Shown one piece after another: positions 33,482 to 41,855 of a DNA stretch of 64,000 nt. Positions within the stretch are counted from its first letter, which is position 1; every line of letters begins with the position of its first letter. This DNA comes from Clostridia bacterium (lineage in GTDB: Bacteria; Bacillota; Clostridia; Christensenellales; Borkfalkiaceae). The notes under the pieces were generated by a model that did no database searches, was not told the DNA's origin, and was given only the letters and a program-made list of their open reading frames with translations. The stretch covers positions 1-64,000 of the forward strand of contig CAAGME010000010.1 of assembly GCA_900770945.1 (NCBI GenBank), written 5' to 3'. The position numbers and the translations under genes are program-made.

Positions 33482-33595
33482 TTTTTTTACCTCTTTATAT
33501 TGTTTTACGAAAATATTATTGACCGAAAAACCGTAAAAAAAACATACGGCGAAAAAAACTATAATACAATTTATAAGAATGGAATATTATAAAAA

Positions 33596-34492
33596 ATGAA
33601 AGTATATTTTTATTCGCCCGTAAAAGCCGTACTCGAAGTAAACGGACAACGGTTCTTTATAAGCAAAAACATAAAAGCCGCAGAGTTCGATTCCGACGCG
33701 GTTTTTTCGATTTTCGCTTGCGGTTTTAAGCCGTGCAGAGCTTCGTTTTTATACTCCGAACTCAATAAAAATGTGGCGATAATCGAACTATACAAGGGCT
33801 TTTTGATTGTTCCCGTCTTAAAAAAAGATTTTAGCGACAAGGAAGTAAACTTTGAAAAAACCGCTTCTCTTTACGGTTCTCAATATTCTTTCGCGATAAA
33901 AAACACGGACAAAATGTACCTTACGGCAAGAGGATACAGAGCCGAAAAAACGCTTGCGCTCGATATTTTGCCTAAGGAAATAACCGTCACGCCGCTCAAA
34001 AACCATATCGCCGTGGAGGTGAAAAACAAAATAACGCGGCTTATCGTCTTTTCCGCAAGCGATTTGAGCGTAAAATTAAACGTTGCGGCGGGGAAAATTT
34101 TCTTATCCGACACAATCGTTACCGAACGACTTTTTATCGGCGCGGACGAATACGTTTTGAGCGAGCAGTACTCCTTGTCCCCCTTCAAAAAGATAAAAAA
34201 CTATCTCGACAGAAAGAAAACAAAGACGGATAACGAACTTATTGACGGACTTATGTTTTTTGAAACGCTCAATTACGGCGGGGACGTAAGCGTTTTTTTG
34301 AGCGATGAATTAAAAGAAAAAAATGAAGCCTTAAAAAGCTTTATCCCGGCCTTTAAGATAATTTTGCCGCCGATAGAAGAAGAATACCCCGATACCTTTA
34401 CTCTTATAGGCGATGCCGTAAAATACGCAAGGCTGAAATTCGACTGCGGCAGAATATCCGACATCGACATTGACGAAATCCCGCAAAATTAA
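33596..34492 (+). CDS. Hypothetical protein
   Basis: 298 aa, not recognised. There is no signal peptide or membrane helix. The pattern alternates beta-prone segments (KVYFYSPVKAVLEVNGQRFF, NVAIIELYKGFLIVPVLKK, ITVTPLKNHIAVEVKNKITR) with few helices in the first 180 residues, suggesting a beta-sandwich or repeat protein. The C-terminal third is acidic and helical. The ribosome site is weak (AT-rich leader, no clear AGGAGG) and a TATAAT lies about 35 bp upstream. It is divergent from the HTH-like gene and ends in a strong terminator, so it is probably a single-gene unit. Confidence 0.65.
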   Translation: MKVYFYSPVKAVLEVNGQRFFISKNIKAAEFDSDAVFSIFACGFKPCRASFLYSELNKNVAIIELYKGFLIVPVLKKDFSDKEVNFEKTASLYGSQYSFAIKNTDKMYLTARGYRAEKTLALDILPKEITVTPLKNHIAVEVKNKITRLIVFSASDLSVKLNVAAGKIFLSDTIVTERLFIGADEYVLSEQYSLSPFKKIKNYLDRKKTKTDNELIDGLMFFETLNYGGDVSVFLSDELKEKNEALKSFIPAFKIILPPIEEEYPDTFTLIGDAVKYARLKFDCGRISDIDIDEIPQN

Positions 34493-34514
34493 AAATAATA
34501 GCATAACCATATTT

Positions 34515-34542
34515 TTCCGCGAGAGTTATCGCGGAATTTTTT
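34515..34542 (+). terminator. Intrinsic terminator of the 33596 gene
   Basis: TTCCGCGA (34515-34522) pairs with TCGCGGAA (34529-34536), followed by six T. Confidence 0.93.
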
Positions 34543-34561
34543 GTGTTTTTTCGCCTCGTTA

Positions 34562-34590
34562 TTGACAAATCGCGCGCAATGTGATATATT
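34562..34590 (+). promoter_or_regulatory. Promoter of the gtrA operon
   Basis: TTGACA (34562-34567), 17-bp spacer, TATATT (34585-34590), about 52 bp before the GtrA-family start. Confidence 0.82.
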
Positions 34591-34641
34591 GATACCAAAA
34601 GGAAATATATAATCCTTATCAAGCTGAACGTTAATGCAAAA

Positions 34642-35139
34642 ATGTTTAAAAAATTACTTAATTTTATCAATCAACAAACGCTTTTCGGAGAAATAATGCG
34701 GTTCGTCGTGGTCGGCGGAATCGCTACGGTAATAGACTTTGCGACTATGGCTTTGGTGCTTTTTGTCTTTGCACCGTCAAATTACCCCACCTTTTGGAGC
34801 ATTTTTACGGGCGGAACGGACAAGGCTTCGCCTGTTGCCGCGCTCGTCGGTACGGGAACGGGCTTTTTGTTCGGGCTTGCCGCAAATTACGCGCTTTCCG
34901 TTTTATTTGTCTTTAACGAAAAGGGCAAAGCAAAAACCGCAACGGGCTTTTTAAAATTCGCCGTACTTTCTTTCGGCGGACTTTTACTGCACGAAGCGGG
35001 CATGTTTTTACTTTTCACAAAACTCGGAGTAAACGAATGGCTCGTTAAAATTTTAATGACGCTTATCGTACTCGTATATAACTATCTCACAAGAAAATTT
35101 TTCATTTTTAAAAAAGAAGATAAAGGGGAGCAGCAATGA
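34642..35139 (+). CDS. GtrA-family membrane protein
   Basis: 165 aa with four membrane helices, as in the GtrA/PF04138 family of polyprenyl-phosphate sugar flippases and cell-surface polysaccharide modifiers. The N-terminus QQTLFGEIMRFVVVGGIATVID and the internal KFAVLSFGGLLLHEAGMFLL match the family pattern (FxxVGxxxTxxD). The start at 34642 lacks a good ribosome site and could lie slightly elsewhere. It overlaps the downstream glycosyltransferase by 4 bp, the common GtrA-GtrB arrangement, in which the flippase moves the polyprenyl-linked sugar made by the transferase. Confidence 0.88.
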   Translation: MFKKLLNFINQQTLFGEIMRFVVVGGIATVIDFATMALVLFVFAPSNYPTFWSIFTGGTDKASPVAALVGTGTGFLFGLAANYALSVLFVFNEKGKAKTATGFLKFAVLSFGGLLLHEAGMFLLFTKLGVNEWLVKILMTLIVLVYNYLTRKFFIFKKEDKGEQQ

Positions 35140-36065
35140 AGTTAAGCGTTATCGTGCCATGCTACAACGAAGAAAAAACCGTAAACAAGTTTTACTACGC
35201 GGCAAAACCCGTTCTTGACGGACTCAACGAAGATTACGAAATAATTTTCGTAAACGACGGCTCCAAGGACAAAACGGGTCTTTTGCTTGCGGGGCTTGCC
35301 TTCGAGGACGAAAAAGTAAAGGTTGTGGAGTTTTCACGAAACTTCGGGCAAACGCCTGCGATTTTATGCGGCTTAAAATACGCTACGGGCGACTGCGCCG
35401 TCGAGCTGGACTGCGACCTTCAGGACCCCGTGGAAGTAGTGCCGCTAATGGTAGAAAAATGGAAAGAGGGCTACGAAGTGGTACACGGCAGACGCTCTTC
35501 CCGCAAAGGAGAATCGATTTTCAAGCGCGCGACTGCCTCTTTGTACTATAAATTCCTCTCTAAAATTTCCGACGCGGAGATTCCGCGCAACACGGGAGAG
35601 TTCAAGCTTATCGACAGAAAGGTTATCGACATTATACTTTCCCTTCCCGAACATGACAAATACCTGCGCGGGCTTGAAAGCTGGGTAGGCTTTAAGCAAA
35701 CGTTTGTGGACTTTGAAAGAAAAAAACGCGTTGCGGGCAAAACCCATTATTCGCTCAAAAAAATGCTCAAACTTGCAAAAGCGGGCGTCGTTTCGAACAG
35801 CACGTATCCGTTGAAAATTTCTTTGCGGGTCGGGGCTTTGACGGTGTTTTCGTCGCTTTGCGCGTTCGTCGTGTTTATTGTTTTAGCGTGCGTCAAAAAG
35901 CCCTTACCGCTCGTCGCCTGGCTTTTCCCGACGATTGCGTTTTTCTTCGGCACGTCGTTTATCTTCAATTACATCACTAATCTCTACGTTGCGCGCATTA
36001 ACGAAGAAACAAAATGCCGCCCCGATTATATCGTAGCGGAAACGATAAACTTAGGAGAAGAGTAA
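35136..36065 (+). CDS. Family 2 glycosyltransferase, GtrB/DPM-like (polyprenyl-phosphate sugar synthase)
   Basis: 309 aa. An N-terminal GT-A domain (KLSVIVPCYNEEKTVNKF, FVNDGSKDKTG, VELDCDLQDPVEVVPLM) is followed by two C-terminal membrane helices (ALTVFSSLCAFVVFIVLACV and TIAFFFGTSFIFNYITNLYV). The DxD-like DCDLQD and NDGS motifs are those of DPM1/GtrB enzymes, which make polyprenyl-phosphate glucose or mannose on the inner face of the membrane. It is coupled to the GtrA partner upstream and one base before the acyltransferase gene. The sugar cannot be read from the sequence. Confidence 0.9.
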   Translation: MKLSVIVPCYNEEKTVNKFYYAAKPVLDGLNEDYEIIFVNDGSKDKTGLLLAGLAFEDEKVKVVEFSRNFGQTPAILCGLKYATGDCAVELDCDLQDPVEVVPLMVEKWKEGYEVVHGRRSSRKGESIFKRATASLYYKFLSKISDAEIPRNTGEFKLIDRKVIDIILSLPEHDKYLRGLESWVGFKQTFVDFERKKRVAGKTHYSLKKMLKLAKAGVVSNSTYPLKISLRVGALTVFSSLCAFVVFIVLACVKKPLPLVAWLFPTIAFFFGTSFIFNYITNLYVARINEETKCRPDYIVAETINLGEE

Positions 36066-36692
36066 ATGAAGGAAGTAACCCCCGCCTTAACGAGCCGCGC
36101 GCAAAGCTTTGCGCTTTTTGCCTCCGCGCCTATGCCTATGCTTACGGTCTTTAAAACGCTTGACGTAACCAAAGCCGTTAAAAAAGCAAAAAAACGCAGA
36201 GTAAAGCTCAACGCCCTTTTGTGCCACGCGGTGTATCTTGCCGCAAAAGACATAAACGAAATGCATTATCTCGTCAAAGACGGAAAACTTTTCTTTTCAA
36301 AAGAATTGTCCGTCGGGTTGGTCGTGAAAGGCAAAGACGGAAAACTATTGAATTGCGACGTTCCCGCATGCGATAATTTTTCTGTGTTTTGTTCGGATTA
36401 TAACCGCATAGTCGAAAAAGCATTAGAAGAAAACGAGTCGCAAGAGGACGCCGAAAGAGTTTCAATCGGCACATCGGCGATACTCACGGGCAGCATAGAC
36501 GGGCTTGTCAATCTCTATTCGCCCGCTTTCACGAATCCTTTCCTCGTCTGGTCGAAATATGAAAACAAATTTTTAAAAAAGAAGCTTAAAGTATCGTTTC
36601 AATTCCACCACGCCCAGCTCGACGGCGCAGAAGCCGTTTTGTTTTTGGAAAACTTGCAAAAAATCCTTTCAAAAGCGGATAAAATATATTAA
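36066..36692 (+). CDS. CAT/dihydrolipoamide-acyltransferase-like protein
   Basis: 208 aa. The C-terminal motif HHAQLDGAEAV (His182, Asp186, Gly187) matches the HHxxxDG catalytic motif of chloramphenicol acetyltransferase and 2-oxoacid dehydrogenase E2 cores. The N-terminal half (LTVFKTLDVTKAVKKAKK, LNALLCHAVYLAAKDINE) is the beta-strand plus helix layout of that fold. It lacks lipoyl and E1/E3-binding domains. It follows the GT2 gene directly, so a role in acylating a surface sugar is possible, as is a stand-alone xenobiotic acetyltransferase. The substrate is unknown. It ends near the bidirectional terminator at 36742-36772. Confidence 0.8.
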   Translation: MKEVTPALTSRAQSFALFASAPMPMLTVFKTLDVTKAVKKAKKRRVKLNALLCHAVYLAAKDINEMHYLVKDGKLFFSKELSVGLVVKGKDGKLLNCDVPACDNFSVFCSDYNRIVEKALEENESQEDAERVSIGTSAILTGSIDGLVNLYSPAFTNPFLVWSKYENKFLKKKLKVSFQFHHAQLDGAEAVLFLENLQKILSKADKIY

Positions 36693-36701
36693 AAGTCCGC
36701 C

Positions 36702-36717
36702 TATAAGTCGATTATCG
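36702..36717 (-). repeat. Dispersed TATAAGTCGATTATCG word near the helicase 3' end
   Basis: On the minus strand CGATAATCGACTTATAG is followed by GCGGACTTTT, with a weak TCCG/CGGA stem. It lies between the acyltransferase stop and the shared terminator. Confidence 0.6.
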
Positions 36718-36741
36718 GATAAAAACGTAATATCAAGCACG

Positions 36742-36772
36742 AAAAAACAACCGCGGCGGCGGTTGTTTTTTT
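36742..36772. terminator. Bidirectional terminator between convergent genes
   Basis: AACAACCGC (36746-36754) pairs with GCGGTTGTT (36759-36767). An A run precedes it and a T run follows, so it serves both the acyltransferase operon and the helicase. Confidence 0.88.
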
Positions 36773-36787
36773 GCTTTATTAAAAAGC

Positions 36788-38626
36788 TTATCCTCTCAAA
36801 AAGTCGTAAGCTTCGGCAAGAGAGAAAAAACTTTTATAACGAACGCGCTTGCCGTCCTTTTCATACGGAGCAATCAGTTCTAAGGCGTAAGACCAATCGT
36901 CGGTTACGACGAGGTCATCGGGAAGAATGAGTGCGTAATACTTTTTGCCGAGCCTATTAAGCACTTTTCTTATTTTTAAACTTTGCCGCCTTTCGATATC
37001 CTCTTTTTTTTGTCTCTTTCTTTCTTCGGCTTCGTAGTGCATTCTCAAAAGCGCTTTTTTGTTAAGATTTTTTAGCGACAGGGCGTTTATAATCTGATTA
37101 GCGTCGCCGCGCGTGAGAACGCCGTGCGGCGCAACCCTTTCAAACTCTTCTTTCGTAATTTTTGCTTTAACGAGATTTATTTGCTTTTCGCTTGCGGGTC
37201 GGTTGGACCAAGCATAACCCTCCGCCAGGTTCCAGAGCGACTTTTCGTCCGGATAATGCTCGTCAATATAGCGATACGCGCAATCAAAAGCCTCGTTAAG
37301 CGACAAATCGCCGACGATTTCCATTTTAAAGTCTTTCGTTTCTTCGTCAAAAGCATAAATCATGAGCGAAGTTTTACCCACTTCGTCCACGGCTTTCACT
37401 CCCACCCTGTCTCCGCATGCAAGCTGGCAAACGAAATCTCCGTTCGGCTTCTTAGTCCAATTGACAAAGTGTGTGTCAATGCCGTTCTGCTCGGCAAAAA
37501 GCCTGACTCTTTTTACGTTAAGTACCCAGTTTTCGGGACAATCGACGAGCGAATCGACGGTGGCCTCCATATCGGTGAGCATACCCTCGATTTGACCGCG
37601 TTTATTCGTCGGCACTTCGTCCGCATCGATACCCATAAGCGACGGCGCGGTGCAGATATCGATATCACTTACGCCCACGCAGTCAATAAGCGTTAAAAAG
37701 TTTTTGCCCTCGGCTTTGCGCAAGCCACGCCCGACCATTTGCGCGTACAGGCTCGGATTTTTTGTCGGGCGCGCGATTATAACCGTTTCGATAAGCGGAA
37801 GATCCGTGCCTTCGGTAAAAACCATACAGTTGACAAGACATTTTATCTCTTTATCGAGGTATTTTTTGATGATTTCGCTTCTGTCTCCGCTCTTGCCGCT
37901 GACCACGGCGGAACAAGGAATAAGTTTTGATATGTTTTCGGCGTGAGAAACGGAAGCGGTGAAAATTATCGTCTGCCCACGGGCATATTTTTTGTAAATT
38001 TCCGCGACCTGAACGTTTGCCGGCTCGGTGTTTATTGCTTTGTCGAGGTCGGTCGGCACAAAATCGCCCATTCGTTTTTTGACGTTCGCAAGCGAATAGG
38101 AAACTTTGACGCGCAAGCAGTTTACGTCGGTTAAAAAGCCTTGCTTTATGCCCCACTTAAGATTGCGCTCGAAAATTATCTTTTCGAAAACGTCGTCAAG
38201 GCGAATCTTGTCGCCGCGGTTGGGCGTTGCCGTAAAGCCGATATGAAGTCGCGGCTTAAAATACGAATATATCTTTTTATAACTTTCGGCGGCGGCATGG
38301 TGCGCTTCGTCGGTGATTATCGTATCGAAGTCATAAGGCGAAAACTTATCGAGCCTACGGATAAGGCTCTGCACGCTTGCAAGAACGACCTCTTCCCCAT
38401 GCGAAGTTTCTTCCGCTTTTTCTATGCCGCACTTACAGTCGTAATACTTTATCGGCTGGCGGACAAGCTCGTCGCGATGGGATAAAACGAGAACGCGCCC
38501 CTTGCGCTTTATATGCGAAAAGACTACGGTTTTACCAAGCCCCGTAGCCATCGAAACAAGTCCGCTTCCCTTGTCCATTCCGTCTATAACGCGTACGCAT
38601 TCTTTTTGATAATCCCTTAGTTCCAT
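36788..38626 (-). CDS. Superfamily 2 DEAH-type helicase
   Basis: 612 aa. The helicase core contains motif I MATGLGKTVVF (about residue 28), Ia LVLSHRDELVRQP, motif II TDEAHHA (DEAH), motif III GFTATPNRGD, IV TIIFTASVSHAENI, V TEGTDLPLIETVI and VI QMVGRGLRKAEGK. It resembles the SSL2/RadD group of nucleic-acid helicases. The C-terminal 230 residues contain no recognisable nuclease. A final segment has a KxxxYALILPDDLVVTDDW motif. A role in repair or RNA/DNA remodelling is likely but unspecified. A palindrome-type terminator lies between its start and the next gene's end. No phage-defence partners are seen nearby. Confidence 0.85.
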   Translation of the reverse strand: MELRDYQKECVRVIDGMDKGSGLVSMATGLGKTVVFSHIKRKGRVLVLSHRDELVRQPIKYYDCKCGIEKAEETSHGEEVVLASVQSLIRRLDKFSPYDFDTIITDEAHHAAAESYKKIYSYFKPRLHIGFTATPNRGDKIRLDDVFEKIIFERNLKWGIKQGFLTDVNCLRVKVSYSLANVKKRMGDFVPTDLDKAINTEPANVQVAEIYKKYARGQTIIFTASVSHAENISKLIPCSAVVSGKSGDRSEIIKKYLDKEIKCLVNCMVFTEGTDLPLIETVIIARPTKNPSLYAQMVGRGLRKAEGKNFLTLIDCVGVSDIDICTAPSLMGIDADEVPTNKRGQIEGMLTDMEATVDSLVDCPENWVLNVKRVRLFAEQNGIDTHFVNWTKKPNGDFVCQLACGDRVGVKAVDEVGKTSLMIYAFDEETKDFKMEIVGDLSLNEAFDCAYRYIDEHYPDEKSLWNLAEGYAWSNRPASEKQINLVKAKITKEEFERVAPHGVLTRGDANQIINALSLKNLNKKALLRMHYEAEERKRQKKEDIERRQSLKIRKVLNRLGKKYYALILPDDLVVTDDWSYALELIAPYEKDGKRVRYKSFFSLAEAYDFLRG

Positions 38627-38628
38627 TC

Positions 38629-38666
38629 AAAAAGCCTCGATAATCGACTTATAGAGGGGCTTTTTT
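38629..38666 (-). terminator. Palindrome-type terminator of the 38677 gene
   Basis: The arms AAAAGCCTC and GAGGGGCTTTT enclose CGATAATCGACTTATA (38638-38653) as the loop. It is the clearest case of the dispersed word occupying a terminator loop. Confidence 0.82.
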
Positions 38667-38676
38667 GTTTTGCCCT

Positions 38677-39291
38677 CTATTTTAAAACCTCTTCCGGCGT
38701 TCTGCCGTCTATAAAGGAAGCCGTTTTTACAACATCTTCAAACTCAAACCCGTAAAGATTTTCCAACTTTGCGCTAAACAAGTCCGGGCGCAAATTTTCC
38801 GCTCCGCTTTTTAAGACGGCAACGAGGTTTTTTCCGTCGCGCTTTAATGAAATTATCTTATCCCGCACGTTTTTTTCGTTGCCCTTTTTGTCGGTCATCA
38901 AAAAGCAATCGGAAGCGAGTATTTTTTCTAAATCTGCCTTTTCGCTTAAACCTTTCATCACATACCGGGCGGAATTGATTATTGCGGCAAGATTAGGATT
39001 TTTTTCGACCGGAAAAGCGTTTACGCACCTTACCCCTTGAGGGCAGTTTTCGTTGTACTTTTGCAAAAACTCGTCGGCGGAAAGCGAAGTTACCGTAACG
39101 CCGTATTCCGCCTCGCTTTTTATGCCCACGCCCAAAGGGTTGGACAAAAAGATGAGCATGTGCGGATTAAACCCTTGCGAATATTCGACGGGGATTTCGC
39201 CGCGGATAAAGGTTTTTTGAATATGGCGAAGCACGTCGAGGTGCGAAACGAATTGATATCCGTCCGTTTTTACGTATCTGAAAACTAACAT
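38677..39291 (-). CDS. TIGR03936-family protein (DUF2344, radical-SAM partner)
   Basis: 204 aa from ATG 39291, which overlaps the stop of the radical-SAM gene by 7 bp; the frame is open for 14 further codons. The N-terminus MLVFRYVKTDGYQFVSHLDVLRHIQKTF and the NPHMLIFLSNPLGVGI motif are typical of the TIGR03936/DUF2344 family. That family is always linked to, or fused with, the TIGR03960 radical-SAM protein, next to ribosomal protein L21/L27 genes in many Firmicutes. A role in tRNA or ribosome modification is inferred from the linkage. The rplU-rpmA genes are not in this window. Confidence 0.85.
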   Translation of the reverse strand: MLVFRYVKTDGYQFVSHLDVLRHIQKTFIRGEIPVEYSQGFNPHMLIFLSNPLGVGIKSEAEYGVTVTSLSADEFLQKYNENCPQGVRCVNAFPVEKNPNLAAIINSARYVMKGLSEKADLEKILASDCFLMTDKKGNEKNVRDKIISLKRDGKNLVAVLKSGAENLRPDLFSAKLENLYGFEFEDVVKTASFIDGRTPEEVLK

Positions 39292-41060
39292 CTGTCGCAC
39301 TTGAACTCCTTTTGCACTCCGCAAGCCTTGCAACCTTTAAAGCAACTGCCGGTAACTTCGCACGAATACGCTTTTTTGCGTTCTTTCAAAAAATATTCTT
39401 TCGTCACGAAAATATCGATAAAGTCCCACGGCAAAATCTCGTCCTCGCCGCGTTCGCGCGTGTAAGAAGAAATTTTCAAACCGCACTCGTCAATCGCTTC
39501 AAACCACTTGTCGGCTTTCAAACATTCGCTCCAACTGTCCAAAAAACTGCCCTTTTTGTAAGCCTTTTCGATAACGTCCGCAACCCTTCTGTCTCCTCTG
39601 GCAAGCACGGCTTCAAGCTCGGAAAGCGAAAAATCGTTCCAGCTGAAAGTCACGCCTTTCACAAAAAGCTTTTCTTTAAGCCGTTTTACCTTATGCTCGA
39701 ATTCCTCTCTCGTAATCTGTCTTTCCCACTGAAACGGCGTGAAAGGTTTTGGAATAAACGTAGACGCGCTGACCGAAATGCGCAAGTTGCGCGCGTACTT
39801 CGGGTTAGCCGAATACACGTCCTTTATTTTGAAAACTATGTCGGCAATGCCGTCGAGGTCCTCGTCCGTTTCGGTCGGCAAACCCATCATAAAGTATAGT
39901 TTTATGCTCGAATAACCCTTTTCGAACGCAATTTTTACGCTGCGTTCCACTTCGTCCTCCGAAATATCCTTATTGATGACGTCGCGAAGTCTTTGCGTTC
40001 CCGCTTCGGGCGCAAAAGTCAACGAGCTTTTGCGCGATTGCTCTATAAATTCACCGTCAAAACTGTCGATTCTGAGCGACGGTAATGCGATTTTCGTATC
40101 CGGCAAAGCCGTTTTCAAATCTTTTAACAGCTCTTTAAGCTTAGGGTAATCGCCGGTAGAAAGGCTGTTTAAACTAAGCTCGTCAAAGCCCGTGCTTTTC
40201 ACAAGGCATACGGCTTGCTCAGTCAAATGCTCGACCGAACGCTGACGAATGGGGCGGTACAAAAACCCCGCCTGACAAAATCTGCATCCGCGCGGACAGC
40301 CGCGCATAACTTCTATAACGGCTCTGTCAAACACGGCTTCTATGTTCCCTACCGGCATTTTGTGAGGAAACACCGCATTGTCCAAGTCGCGGCAAACGGC
40401 TTTTTTGACTTTTGTTTTTCCAATAAACCCCTCTATAAGCCCGTTATCGCTATATTTTACTTCCATGAGCGCAGGCACGTAAACGCCGTCAAGCTCGGAA
40501 GCTTTTTTCAAAAATTCCTTTTTTGTTTTGGTTGCAAGTTTGAGTTTTGCAAGCTCCGCCATCACCTCTTCGCCGTCACCTATAACGAACAAATCGAAAA
40601 ACGGCGCCATAGGCTCGGGGTTGACGGCGCAAGGTCCGCCCGCCTGAATTATCGGGTACTCTTCGCCCCTGTCCGCGCTTCTTAATGGGATTTTCGCTAA
40701 ATCAAGCATATACAAAACAGTCGTGTAGCACATTTCAAACCCGAGCGAAAAGCCTATCATGTCGAAGTCTTTAAGCGGGCGTTTTGTAGAAAGCGCGTAA
40801 AGCGGAATATCGCTTTTTTTGAGCTGCTCGCCGTAATCGCGCCACGGCGCAAAGCAGCGGTCGACATAAACGCCGTCAACCGTCCTCAGGCTTTCGGCAA
40901 CGATACGAATACCGAGGTTAGACATACCCACCTCGTAAACGTCCGGGAAGCAAATGCAATAATTGAGTTTTTTCCAATCGGCTTTGGGCGCATTGTATTC
41001 GCCGCCTATATACCTTGCCGGTTTTTCCACGGAAAGCAGAATTTTATCAAGCTTGTTCAA
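39285..41060 (-). CDS. B12-binding-domain radical SAM protein, TIGR03960 family
   Basis: 591 aa. The N-terminal cobalamin-binding-like region (KPARYIGGEYNAPKADWKKL, EVGMSNLGIRIVAESL) is followed by the radical-SAM core. The Fe-S motif is CPRGCRFCQAGF (CxxxCxxC), and a GxIxGxxxE-like segment lies further on. TFAPEAGTQRLRDVINKD matches the family's SAM-binding helix. The C-terminus has a cysteine motif SCEVTGSCFKGCKACGVQKEFKC. Family members occur with the DUF2344 partner encoded just downstream, so the two form a translationally coupled pair. The reaction is not established; a tRNA-modifying or ribosome-related role is inferred from genomic context in other genomes. Confidence 0.88.
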   Translation of the reverse strand: MNKLDKILLSVEKPARYIGGEYNAPKADWKKLNYCICFPDVYEVGMSNLGIRIVAESLRTVDGVYVDRCFAPWRDYGEQLKKSDIPLYALSTKRPLKDFDMIGFSLGFEMCYTTVLYMLDLAKIPLRSADRGEEYPIIQAGGPCAVNPEPMAPFFDLFVIGDGEEVMAELAKLKLATKTKKEFLKKASELDGVYVPALMEVKYSDNGLIEGFIGKTKVKKAVCRDLDNAVFPHKMPVGNIEAVFDRAVIEVMRGCPRGCRFCQAGFLYRPIRQRSVEHLTEQAVCLVKSTGFDELSLNSLSTGDYPKLKELLKDLKTALPDTKIALPSLRIDSFDGEFIEQSRKSSLTFAPEAGTQRLRDVINKDISEDEVERSVKIAFEKGYSSIKLYFMMGLPTETDEDLDGIADIVFKIKDVYSANPKYARNLRISVSASTFIPKPFTPFQWERQITREEFEHKVKRLKEKLFVKGVTFSWNDFSLSELEAVLARGDRRVADVIEKAYKKGSFLDSWSECLKADKWFEAIDECGLKISSYTRERGEDEILPWDFIDIFVTKEYFLKERKKAYSCEVTGSCFKGCKACGVQKEFKCDRC

Positions 41061-41145
41061 TTCAAAACTCCTTGTTTCTTATAAATTATCAGCCGTTTTT
41101 TATGACTAAAAAACAACTTGCAAACGGCACAAAAAGACAAAAAAA

Positions 41146-41808
41146 TCAAAGCTTCCAATCTATCGGCGTTTCGCCCGCGGAAAGCAAAAATTCGTTCGCG
41201 CGCGAAAAAGGCTTGCTGCCGAAAAAGCCGTTATACGCCGACAAAGGACTCGGGTGCGCGCTTTCGATTATCTTGTGCCGCGGCGGAATAAACTTCTTTT
41301 TTGAGCGAGCGTTTGCGCCCCAAAGAATAAAGACCATAGGCTTTTCACGCTCGGCAAGCTTTTTTATAACTTCGTCCGTAAACCATGTCCAGCCGCATAG
41401 CGAATGACTGTTAGCCGCGCCGCGACGAACGGTAAGCGTAGTGTTCAATAAAAGCACGCCCTGCTCCGCCCATTTTGTTAAGTCGCCTTTCGTGCCGTTA
41501 TCCACGCCGATATCGTCCTTCATTTCTTTATAAATATTGACGAGCGACGGCGGAAGTTTTGTGCCTTCCGCAACGGAAAAACACAACCCGTGCGCCTGCC
41601 CCGGTTCGTGGTAGGGGTCCTGACCCAAAATAACGGCTTTCACGTCCTTATACGGCGTAAGATAAAACGCGTTGTAAATTTGGTTCATCGGCGGATAAAT
41701 TGTCCGCTCGGAATACTCTTTTTTTAAAAATTGCCGAATTTTAGCGTAGTTTTCGCTTTCCAAAACGTCCTTTAAAACGTCGTTCCAGTCGTTTTTGAAG
41801 TCAACCAT
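41146..41808 (-). CDS. ung: Uracil-DNA glycosylase (UDG family 1)
   Basis: 220 aa. It removes uracil from DNA in base-excision repair. The catalytic water-activating Asp64 is in GQDPYHEPGQAHGLCFSV, and the LLLNTTLTVRRGAANSH and HPSPLSAYNGFFG motifs are the family-1 signatures, with the catalytic histidine in HPSPLS. It is of normal length (225 aa in E. coli). It lies just downstream of a collagen-like lipoprotein gene and upstream of the radical-SAM pair on the same strand, but with gaps, so it is probably a separate transcript. Confidence 0.96.
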   Translation of the reverse strand: MVDFKNDWNDVLKDVLESENYAKIRQFLKKEYSERTIYPPMNQIYNAFYLTPYKDVKAVILGQDPYHEPGQAHGLCFSVAEGTKLPPSLVNIYKEMKDDIGVDNGTKGDLTKWAEQGVLLLNTTLTVRRGAANSHSLCGWTWFTDEVIKKLAEREKPMVFILWGANARSKKKFIPPRHKIIESAHPSPLSAYNGFFGSKPFSRANEFLLSAGETPIDWKL

Positions 41809-41855
41809 TTTTCACCGCCCTAAGTGCTTTTTGAGTAATTAAGTCAAAATGTTTT

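Noticed and set aside
36788..38626. Anti-phage helicase system
   Set aside because: The neighbours are radical-SAM and glycosyltransferase genes; no nuclease, methylase or other defence partner is adjacent.
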